Below the pieces are notes generated by a model that was not told the DNA's origin, ran no database searches, and saw only the letters and a list, made by a program, of their open reading frames with translations. Position numbers and translations under genes: made by a program. A stretch of 64,000 nucleotides of DNA from Cyprinodon diabolis. Lineage: Eukaryota; Chordata; Actinopteri; Cyprinodontiformes; Cyprinodontidae. This document shows, piece after piece, positions 40,401-52,400 of this stretch (positions are counted from its first letter, which is position 1; each line of letters begins with the position of its first letter). The stretch spans positions 10,262,501-10,326,500 of the forward strand of contig CM060076.1 in NCBI GenBank assembly GCA_030533445.1. Direction: 5' to 3'.

Positions 40401-43400
40401 GGTTCAATATGACGTCGGTCCACCCTTTGCAGCTAGAACAGCTTCAACTCTTCTGGGAAGGCTGTCCACAAGGTTTAGGAGTGTGTTTATGGGAATTTTT
40501 GACCATTCTTCCAGAAGCGCATTTGTGAGGTCGCACACTGATGTTGGACGAGAAGGCCTGGCTCTCAGTCTCCGCTCTAATTCATCCCAAAGGTGTTCTA
40601 TCGGGTTGAGGTCAGGACTCTGTGCAGGCCAGTCAAGTTCATCCACACCAGACTCTGTCATCCATGTCTTTATGGACCTTGCTTTGTGCACTGGTGCACA
40701 GTCATGTTGGAAGAGGAAGGGGCCAGCTCCAAACTGTTCCCACAAAGTTGGGAGCATGGAATTGTCCAAAATGTCTTGGTATGCTGAAGCATTCAGAGTT
40801 CCTTTCACTGGAACTAAGGGGCCAAGCCCAGCTCCTGAAAAACAACCCCACACCATAATCCCCCCTCCACCAAACTTTACACTTGGCACAATGCAGTCAG
40901 ACAAGTACCGTTCTCCTGGCAACCGCCAAACCCAGACCCGTCCATCAGATTGCCAGATGGAGAAGCGCGATTCGTCACTCCAGAGAACGCGTCTCCACTG
41001 CTCTAGAGTCCAGTGGCGGCGTGCTTTACACCACCGCATCCGACGCTTTGCATTGCACTTGGTTATGTATGGCTTGGATGCAGCTGCTCGACCATGGAAA
41101 CCCATTCCATGAAGCTCTCTGCGCACTGTTCTTGAGCTAATCTGAAGGCCACATGAAGTTTGGAGGTCTGTAGTGATTGACTCTGCAGAAAGTTGGCGAC
41201 CTCTTCGCACTATGCGCTTCAGCATCCGCTGACCCCGCTCCGTCAGTTTACGTGGCCTACCACTTCGTGGCTGAGTTGCTGTCGTTCCCAAACACTTCCA
41301 TTTTCTTATAATACAGCTGACAGTTGACTGTGGAATATTTAGGAGCGAGGAAATTTCACGACTGGATTTGTTGCACAGGTGGCATCCTATCACAGTTCCA
41401 CGCTGGAATTCACTGAGCTCCTGAGAGCGACCCATTCTTTCACAAATGTTTGTAAAAACAGTCTGCATGCCTAGGTGCTTGAATTTATACACCTGTGGCC
41501 ATGGAAGTGATTGGAACACCTGATTCCAATAATTTGGATGGGTGAGCAAATACTTTTGGCAATATAGTGTATTACTTCAGGCTTTCTCAAGTTTTATCGA
41601 AACTAAGAATTTTGTTTTTAACCTTTTAGTGTACAAAAATTTTGTTGGGTATGAAAAATGTCCTATAATGATATCCCTCTTTCTTTTTTTAGTTTACTAA
41701 CAATTGAAAAATGACTAATAGAAAAAAAAAATTTAAACATTAAAAGGTACAATTTCACTATTTTTATGGACTCTTGAAAATCTTAATATAAGCTTGATTT
41801 GTCTCTGGATAAAATTGGAAATGGACAATGCCTCAATCAGTAGGTGGTTCTGCTGGCACCAGACCACAAAGTTCTGGATCCACTGTCTGTACTCTGAGTT
41901 GTCCCAACCTGTGACGAGGCCATGTAATAATAACATGCAATAATTGTTGTGAGAGGTTAAGTCTTTTTAACCACTTTTTAAACCACTTGGTCAGAGGTCA
42001 CGGATTAGAGGACTGCGGTCCGGATCCAGACCCACCTGCTGGCTAATCCAGACCCAACCTGATTTAACTTTTAGCTACTTTTAGACACTGCAGGTATTCC
42101 TTTGGGAAGCATGGCAATGGAAAAGAAGGAAAAGAGAAAAAACAATGAGAAAAAGAAAGCAGAGAAAGAGTGGACTGCTGGAAGAACTGTGGTGAACTGG
42201 TGAAAGAAAAGTGAAATGGTGCTCAAAGATGACCCTGCACATTTTGAGCATGTTTGGCTCAACTTACTGCTGTGAAGCAGGATTCTCCACCATGAACAGA
42301 ATCAAAAATAAATATGGATCCAGGCTCAAAATGAGCTCCTTGATATGTGCTAGAGAATGGCTTTGTTGCCAATCAAACCTAGGTTAAAAAAGCCATACAG
42401 GGCACCATGAAGGCCACTTCTCTCATTAAGCCATAAAAAAGAAAGGAAAAAAAAAATAACAAACTGTCAGCTCAGGTGTTTTATAAAAGATGTGAATCAG
42501 GAAATTGTCTATATAGCAAACTGAAAGATTGAAAACACACTTTAGATTTTAAAATGGAAAAATTTTCTCATTTCTTTTTAAATATTTTTTAATTAAAAAA
42601 ATTCAATGTATAACATATATGCATAAAAACCTAATTTTATTTCAGTGTTCAATTATTTTTCAAGTAACCGATTATAAATGAAAATGTCTCCGGACCTTTA
42701 CTGGTTGTTCATTTTCTTTATTCGGACCCTGATGATTTTTAAATGGTTACCCCCTACACTAGGAATTACAGTAGCAGCCATTCAAAATTTCAACATTTTC
42801 CTTGAATGGGTCCTTGGCTGGTCCCCTAAAATTCCTTTTTAAACATCAAACATTGTACTAAAATATCTTTTCGGCCATGATTTGTGGACATAAAGATGTA
42901 AAGAAAAGTGCCTTCTCCTGGTCAGACCCTGTAATTCAGTGAAAGGGTAGAGTTGGAGCAAAACAAATATGCAAGAGGGGGTCACCCCAGTGGCTGGAAA
43001 TTGGAGGAGATTTCACTGGGAGTTGTAGGGAAGTGGGCTGCCATTCGGCTAGCGTTTGACTGGAAAGGGCCATTTTGAATGGCTGCTACTGTACAGTAGA
43101 AGAAGTTGACAACTGGCCAAACTGGAAAACTCATTTCATTTCCTGTATAACAGATTATTTCCTTTGCTCTCATGCAAACCCATTGGAAAAAGTCAGTATA
43201 ACAGTTAGAAAACACTTTTATATTGCGTTTATGTTAGTGGTCTAAGTCCCATCACAGTGTTATGTTACTGCTTAAACGGTTCTAAATGGTCATATAATGA
43301 GAAATTATGGCAGTCCCAATGTTTCTGTTAATGAAAAAAACATGACAGACTTATTTATTGGCTATATACTGTACAGGTGACATGTACAACTTAGAATTGG

Positions 43401-46400
43401 ATGATTTATTCTCTGGAATGGCTCATAACTCTAACCCCAGTGTTGCTAAGTGGGTGTGTGTGTGTTATCTTAGAGTATAAATATTTAATGCTCTCCTTGT
43501 TGCTGCCGTGGGTGATATCCTGTCGTGATCTGACAGCTGTATTAATATTAAAGTCAAGTCGTCTCAGTGTAGTAAAGTGATCAGCTTGGAAGTGGATTGG
43601 TTTCAATGCATTTTATTTAGAGATAAAACTGAAAAAGGGAATCATTGGAATGTTTTCTAGATCTTTGTAAATTATTTGGAAATCATTCCACTCACAATGT
43701 GGCCTAATTTTGTGTTGGTCTGTCATACAGGATTGCAGGGAAATAATTGGAAGTTTGTAAAAGAAAAACAATGCAAGGCTCTGTACTTGAGCTACAATAA
43801 GAAAATTTTTTATCCGATGTGATGCATTCCTGCTACCTGCCATGTATTGTTTTATATAAGATTAATGTTGTGCTTTTTGTCTGTGTTTAGCCTCTGAAGC
43901 AATGCGAGGCTCCACTCCTCTTGATGTTGCAGCATCTTCAGTGATGGACAACAATGGTCTGGCTTTGGCTCTAGAGGAACCTGACCTGGAGAAGGTTTGA
44001 TAGCTTTACTGGAAAAACACTGTTGAAACATCCATCCATCCATCATCCGTCACGCTTAATCCCAATTGGGGTCGCAAGGGGTGCTGGTGCCTATCGCCAG
44101 CATTTTATAGAACCCTAACAGTCAAGTTTTTAGACTGTGGGAGGAAGCTGTAGTACCCAGACAGAACCCACGCATGCTCAGGGAGAAAATGCAAACTCCA
44201 TGCAGAAAGAGCCCAGGCTGGGAATCGAACCCAGAACCGGGGTTGCTGCAAGGCAGCAGTGCTACCCACTGCTCCATTGAGCAGCCAACTGTTGAAACAA
44301 CAGACTTTAAGGCCCCGTCCACACGAAGTCAAAACGAACACGAAACGCTAATATTTTCCAGAACGTTTGTCGTAAAGACGGAGACGTACAATAAATGTGA
44401 TCGTCCACACGAACGCATGAAAACGCTGCAAAGTGTATGCCAGGCCTGTAAGTGGCGCTGTGGTGCCAAAGCAAAAATAGGCGACGAAATGTTGGGCATG
44501 CGCACTAATATTTATACATGGTTGCCCTGCGGGTCCATTTTCGTGGTTCAGTCAAATTCAGGTGCTGAACTATGTCGTCGATATTGCTCTGTTCTTCCTG
44601 GAGATATTCCAGAAGAAGAAGATTCTGTTGTAAGCCCGACAGAAGGGTGAGTAGCATTAGCAGCAACCATTCAACACAGTACGGCGCCATTGTTGTTGTG
44701 ATACTGTGTCGCGCATGCGTGTTTAGAGGCGACGCTCTGACGCATGCGTGTAAAAAATAAAATGTGGTTAGAGCTTAAAGATGGAAACGCGAAAACGGCG
44801 TTTCAAAATCTTCCCACTCTGAAGGCTGAATAAAAAAAAGATCGTTTACAGACCCCCGAAACGCCGGCTTCGTGTGGATGAGAGGCTGGTTTGGTGAAAA
44901 ATTTGTGCGTTTAGGCCAGGGTTCGGCTTCGTGTGGACGGGGCCTAAATAACACAAAACGTGACTGGGCAGCACAACTTATGCATCTAAACTTTACCATA
45001 GGGTACCAGGCCATCCTTAACATTTTACAAACAAATTGACCAAGAAGTGATAAACTCTATTAAAAATGAACTCTTTCAGGTGCAACTCAATAAAATAATA
45101 GAAAAAAAATTAAAGAATAAAGTCATAGTAGGATTAAATTGATGTTGCTAATCATAATAGATATCCTTCTAAAGATAAGAAATCCTTACATAGATAAGAA
45201 ACACTGAAGTTGAATATTTATTAGCATATAAAATTATTGCATGGAATCAATAGTTAGGTTATATCAACTTGTAATTATATAGTGTAAAAAGGGAATAGTT
45301 TTGACATAATTTCGTCCTTTACATTTTAGGTAATAAATTAACAAAACATTTTGGTATTTTTTTAAAAGGGATTCTGGCAGTGTGCTTAAACATCCCTTCT
45401 TACTACCGTCTGTGCCACTTTACAACATCCATTAGTTATTTTTGGTAAAGCAAACAATGCAGCTAGTTACTCTTCTTCATGTTTGAATCCAAAAGCACCT
45501 CTAACTTTCAGTGAACGTTTAGTTTTCATTGCAACTTGCAAACAACTCTGATCTTTATCACTATGATTCAGTTTGCTCCAGCTGTAATTTACCTTAACAT
45601 ACATAAATGTGGGTTAATGCCCCTTTAAAATGCAGATTAAAATGCTCCATGTTAATATGGGTAAAATGAAAACACAGTGAGCTATTCGTTTCATAAGACG
45701 GAGTATTAAGGCCAGGCTAGAGATTTTTTTCTTTATGAGAATAAAGTCGTAAAATTATGAGAATAAAGTCGTAGGATTGCGGAAGTCGTAAAATTACGAG
45801 AATAAAGTCGTAAAATTACGAGAATAAAGTCGTAAAATTACGAGAATAAAGTCGTAAAATTATGAGAATAAAGTCGTAGGATTGTGGAAATAAAGTCGTA
45901 GGATTGTGGAAATAAAGTCGTAGGATTGTGGAAATAAAGTCGTAAAATTACGAGAACAAAGTCGTAAAATTACGAGAACAAAGTCGTAAAATTACGAGAA
46001 CAAAGTCGTAAAATTACGAGAACAAAGTCGTAAAATTGCGAGAATAAAGTCGTAAAATTGCGAGAATAAAGTCGTAAAATTGCGAGAATAAAATTGTAAA
46101 ATTAGGAAAATAAAGTTGTAATATTACAAAAAAACTCACAGCGAGAATCGTCATAAAATTACGAGAATAAAGTTGTAATATTAAGAGAATAAAGTCCTAA
46201 AATTACGAGAAACAAGCATTTTATGACAACTCTTAAAAGAAGCACTTTCTACCCTAAAATGAGGAATGCCGAGCATTATGTGAAGTTATACTTTGGCATC
46301 GGTTTCACAAATAAGGAAAATATTTTATCACACCAGCATCAAATTGGGCAGAATGTCAAAGTGGACTCAGGTTGCTGTTTGGTGGAGCTGGTCGGCCGTC

Positions 46401-49400
46401 ATCTGCTGGTCGAAGCGCGAAGCTTTCTTTCTGAAACGGGTTGTGGTATTATGACTTCATTCTCGTAATACTATTAACTTAATCTCGTAATGTTATGACT
46501 TTATTCTCGTAAAACTACATCTTTATTCTCGTAATGTTATGGCTTTATTCTTGAAATAGAAGGAAAAAAAATCTCTAGCCTGGCCCTAATACTCCGCCAT
46601 AGTTTTAAGACATTTGTTCCCATTTCAGGAATATTTCTACCTTTGCATCTTATTCCAGGGTTTGGAAGACTCAAACTCGTATTTTCACATGTCTGGGATA
46701 ACAAAAACCAACCCTGAAGTCTTACATATATATCTGTGTTTAGGTGGTGATGTATCTGGCTGGGTGTGGTCTTCAGAGTTGTGCCATGCTGGTTGCAAAG
46801 GGTTACCCAGATCTGGGCTGGAACCCAATAGAAGGAGAGCGCTACCTCTCCTTCCTGAGATTTGTCGTCTTCTGTAATGGTATGTCTGACATCTTTCACA
46901 CAGAGTTTCTTGTTGTAAACATTCGCTCAGAGGTCAAAGGTAATCTTTCAATTCATCAGATAAATCACATGGTAGATGATTATCTTGAAATGGAAAGCTT
47001 TAAATTGGTTTACAAAATGTATAGGCACAGGTTCTCCAAATGATCATATAGGCTGAATTATCTAGGTACATGTGAAGTTTGCATACAGATTCATTGTTAA
47101 ATTGAGAAGGATATGCTTTAACTAAACAAATCTACAAGGAAAGGCTACTGAGTAGCCAGGACTAAGAAGTAAGAATCCTAGTCAGCTTTTTTAACACTTC
47201 ACTCTAGCTGACTCTGTCCATTCCTTTTGTGTGTAATAGAAATTGTTAATGTGTTCGTAAGATTAATGTGAAGGCCTTTCTGGCTGTAGGTGAGAGTGTG
47301 GAGGAAAATGCCAATGTGGTGGTGAAGCTGCTGATCAGGCGTCCTGAGTGTTTCGGCCCCGCCCTGAGGGGAGAGGGAGGACAGGGTCTGCTGGCTGCCA
47401 TGAAGGAGGCCATTAAGATCTCTGAGGATCCCGCTCTGGACCTGCCGAAGACCCCGGCTGGAGCCACAGCAGGGTAGGAATGTGTCCAAAATTTATTTCT
47501 ACACCAATTCTGGTCAACAATAAAACAAAAAAATCTAAATCATTCATTAGTGATTAAGCTATAAAAACCTCTGTAAAACTAAAAGTCTTGTGTTGAGCAT
47601 TGTTCGTATTTTCAGTTAAGAAATCGAAATGCTGCTGTCATTTCATCCTGTTTAGATTGTTTTAAAAAGATCAGCTGAAATTAGCAACTCGGATATGATT
47701 GAATGAGGGAATTAATGTCAATATAGAGCAAAATATACAGCAGAAACTGGAATCAGGACCACCTGTCTTCTAAGATGTAATCAGGTTAATGACAGGACCC
47801 TCCATCCAGAGGTCTTTGTCTTGTCCAGAGGTCTTTAATGCCTCTTTTTTTAATCAAAAATGAAAAATAGTTATAAAAATGAGGCAGAACTGCTGTTATG
47901 TGACTAGATCACAGAAATATCCATCAGTGTAAACCGTTTTGCATTCAACATTAAAGACTAAAAACACAAAGCAGTGAATCAGTGGAAAATGCTATAGAAA
48001 TTATACATGGTTTACAAAAGTTGTTACAAAAAATGAAAACTGCAGCATGCATCTTTTACTGTTACCCCGAATTTGATGTAATCAATTGCATTGAAATGTT
48101 ATTTAGTCTCAGTATAAATAGCCGTTCTGTGAAGGCCTCATAAGTTTTGTAGAAAATGTTAATCATGGAGACTAATTAACTCAGCAGACATGTCAGAGAG
48201 AAATCTAAAACAAGGTTAGATTGTGAAACATTATTTTGACTTTCAGAAATCCCATACAACACAGAATTTGAAAACATTTAAGGAGTATGACTAGAATATT
48301 TTTGATGGGTTTCATACCAACATTTTACAAAAGTAATGACACTGTTGGATGACATTCATCCTGCTCTTATTATTATGCAAAAGCTTTAACACAGCAGCAT
48401 TTTAATGCTGAGCATAATTATTGCCTGAGGTGAAGAGGAGCATTTGGATGCTGGTCAGAATCAATGCATTTAATGTGGAGAGCAGAAAAGGGGTCAAAGC
48501 ACAGTTTTACATCTAGAAATGTTCACAACCTCTGCCTCCTGCTGCTGACTTTGTTCTTATGTAGGAGGGATGTAAAGGTATGAGACAGGCATTTTTTTTG
48601 TGTCGCAGGTCTGGCGAAGAGGAAAAAGAAGTCATCCACATGGGCAATGCCATCATGTCCTTCTACTCGGCCCTGATCGACCTGCTGGGACGCTGCGCTC
48701 CTGAGATGCATGTGAGAGTCGGAGGGCAAAGTTTGGTGCAATGATGAAGGCCTGTTGCCTTCATGACATTTACACTTCAGTTTCTTTGTCTGTTAGAATT
48801 ATGAGCCTGTAAATCCTTTATGAATCAAAAGGGGGGGTTATTATGGGATTCTTCATCGTCAATAACCAATAATGTATTACTGTTTCATATTTTCTGAACT
48901 GAACTGTATGGTAATATAAATTGATTTTTTTTTTTTTACTCAACAGTTTTTAAGTTTTGTGCATCCATGCACCTTACATAGAAAGACTTAATGTTTTCTA
49001 CTTAACAGCGCTGCTGAATGTCTACTGTATATATATATCATTTTCTTGCAGCTCATCAATGCAGGGAAAGGGGAAGCGTTGCGCATCAGAGCCATCCTGC
49101 GCTCTCTAGTTCCCACTTCAGACCTGGTTGGCATCATTAGCATCCCCCTTAAGATGCCTGTGGTCAATAAAGGTATCCATATTTTAACGGTTACTTGTTG
49201 CATGGACTGGAGGAGCTGCCACTGGTTAAAAAGCAATAGATAAAAACACTGATGGGAGTTATTTGGAAATGTGAATGCTCTCAGAAAATATTGATATAAT
49301 GCATAAGCATGAATATTAATTTCTTATTATTATTGGATTTCAAAATCCATTATGCTGCTTTGTGATAGACTAAGATATTGGATCACTTACTCAGAAATGC

Positions 49401-52400
49401 AGTGTTAAACATGAGACATTGTTTTTAATCTCCAACTTAAAGGCTACTGAAACAATTCATTATTACCTCCCAGAGTCTTAGACTTTTTTAAATAATACTA
49501 TCAAAACTGTGCTAATCTTTTTTGCCTTGTTTGTCTTTGCCTTTAAAGAAGCTCAATTTTCCTTCTTCTGCCCTAATACTCCAAATATCTTATTTTACTC
49601 AAATATATGAAAATTTGGTTGCAGTATTGTATTCTGGAATACTTCTAGTATTTTAACTCTAGTTTTATTTTCCACTTTTTATAGTGAAATGTGAATCATT
49701 TGTGAAGTTTTAGTTTAATCTTTTTTACAGTTTGTATTCAGCTACTGTTACTGTCTAAAACATGTTGAAAATGCAGAAATATTAAATGCAGTGATTACTC
49801 TGTGTTATTTAAACTGACCTGCAGATGGTACCGTGACAGAACCTGACATGTCAGCTTCCTTTTGTCCGGACCACAAGGCTCCCATGGTGCTCTTTCTGGA
49901 CAGAGTTTACGGCATTGAGGACCAGAGCTTCCTGCTTCAGATGCTGGAAGTCGGCTTCCTTCCTGACCTCAAAGCCTCAGCATCTCTGGACACTGTGAGT
50001 CCAATAGAACTTTCTTTTTAGACATCAAACTAAAAATCGTCTATCTTAAAACTGTTCAGGAAAGCCCAGATTAATATATTAGTTCAATCCTATTCCTGAA
50101 GTACCACTATCCTGTTAGCTTTAGTTGATTTCTTGGTGCAACAGACCTGACCTACATAAAAGTTTGATTAGCAGGCTTCTGCAGCACTTGATGGCTGCTG
50201 AGGAGCCTATGCAATCATTTGAAGCAGGTGTTCAGCAAAAGAGATGTATCTAAGACATACAGAGTAGTAGCACTTGAGGACCAAGCGTCGTTTCACGAAG
50301 CAAGTTTAACAAACTCAAGATTTAAATCCGCAACTCTAAATTGATCTAGCCTAGCGTCGGGAACTTGGGAGCTTCTATGAATTTGTTCGATCAATTCAAA
50401 GTAGGTCAACTCAGAGTTAAGGGTGTGCATGACAAGTTTATAAAGCCATCATCAGTGGAGCCCCGAATCGACGAGTCACCATGACAACGGGCAACGCCTA
50501 TTTCACCCCACTGGAACTGGAGATTTTAGCATACAAATAAAAAAAAATGGACAATGTGTTTAAAAGACAAAGAAAAAACGCTACAGCTACAAGGGAAGAA
50601 GATTGTTGTGGAGTCAATGCGTAAGTTTATATGAAGTGGGTTTTACATTTATTAAAAGCACTCTCCTCTCTGATGTTCCATGTGTAGATCGCTAAAATAA
50701 CATTTCTGATAAAAATCACACCCCTAGACTGAACTGTAATAATATATTTTCTAAATTACATTTTTGCCTCAAAAAACTGAATTTCTTTTATTTTATTATT
50801 ATTTTATTTTTTTTATTAAAAATATATATTTTTTTATCAAAAAAAAAAAGCATTTCTGAAAAAAAATAAAAAATTATACTTGTAAGTTTTATATATATGG
50901 AAATGTTTACACATTGTAAGTGGCTGTTTCTGACATTTATCAGCTTGGCTGAATATGTATTTATGATATCGGAAATATATTTCTTCATAGTCAAAATAAT
51001 ACAAATGGTGATCACAAGCAATAGAAATATGGAGATCTGAAATTAATTTCTAGACATGCAGAATGTTTATTCTAGATGGAAGAGTGTCATTTTGCCAAGG
51101 AAATTTTTTTTTTTTTTTCAGATATCAGGAATACATGATCAGTAAAACTAATACATTTTAACATGGCTTGTCATAGTCTGCGGCTTAGTTCCTGAATAGC
51201 AGTGGTTCAATGTATCAATTTAGGTAAAATCTTTTGGCAGTCGGTGAGGATGAAGAATAAAAATTTTGTTCTAATAGATATAACCTGTTCATCATGTCAT
51301 GAGTTCTAAGTCTGATTCTGTCTACTTTTACACGGTAAATGAATAACTGGCTGTTTGCAGCCGCTTCTGATGTTATCCCAATAAATGGTTGTTATTAGCG
51401 GTTATCAGTTAGAGAATGGCTTCAGATTGTGTTCGTTTTTAAAACCTAATGTGCCTAACGGACCAAGTTAATTATTTTTTCATGCAAAAAACTATGACAA
51501 AAATTAGACTAAATCAGGAAATAAAACAACATAATTGTCTGTAAGGAGAGCAGAGACAGAGGATATCCTAACATTACTGAAGAAAACCTGCTACTGACCA
51601 GGTTAGCTCTGGGGAGAATGTTTCTGCAGTGACTGAATCAGAGGTTGAGGAAACTTTCTTTGTGAAACGGAATATTCAGTTTCCCCTATTTCAGGTTTAG
51701 AAAACTTGGAGTTTTCAGTAAATCTGCCTAATGAAATGGACCCCAGGATTAAGAACTACTATATTAGTGGTTTTGAAAGCTTCTGGTATGAGCTGAATGT
51801 AGAAAATCCTGTTGGTGTATTTTAGGATGCCACCTCAAACGGATGATTTCATGGTTTGGAATCATGGCGAGGGAAAAAATAAACTGCTCAAGCAAGATAT
51901 CATGAAGGAAAATCTTTCGCTGCACAATTTTATAAATCAAGATGTCTAAAAATAGCACATTTGTGTTCTTACAAATAATGAGTAATTATATGAATTTGGC
52001 CAAAGTTGAAACTAGTGAATGACAGGTCCACTTAGAGTTAAGGGTGTGCATGACAGGTTTAAAAAGCTGTCATCAGTGGAGCCCCGAATCCACGAGTCAC
52101 CATGACAACGGGCAACAGGGAGTGCCTATTTCACCCCACTGGAACTGGAGATTTTAACAAACAAATATAAAAAAGACAATGTGTTTAAAAGACAAGAAAC
52201 AGCGCTACAGCTACAAGGGGAGAATCAGAAGGCAAGATATCAGGAAGGAAAATCTTTCCCTGCACAATTTTATAAATCAAGATATCTAAAAGTAACACAT
52301 TTGTGTTCTTACAAATAATGAGTAACTATATAAATTTGGCCAAAGTTGAAACTAGTGAATGACAGATGTGAATAAGAAATATTAAAAAATGTAAAATATT

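Noticed and set aside
40342..41140. Plus-strand open frames of up to 256 codons in the Tc1-like element
   Set aside because: They are antisense to the well-supported transposase, which has the DDE motifs on the minus strand.
44174..44650. 158-codon open frame across the SINE and MITE
   Set aside because: It merely runs through two non-coding repeats and matches no protein that I recognise.
45735..46215. CRISPR-like array
   Set aside because: Units are 22 bp without unique spacers, in a vertebrate intron; it is a minisatellite within a foldback element.
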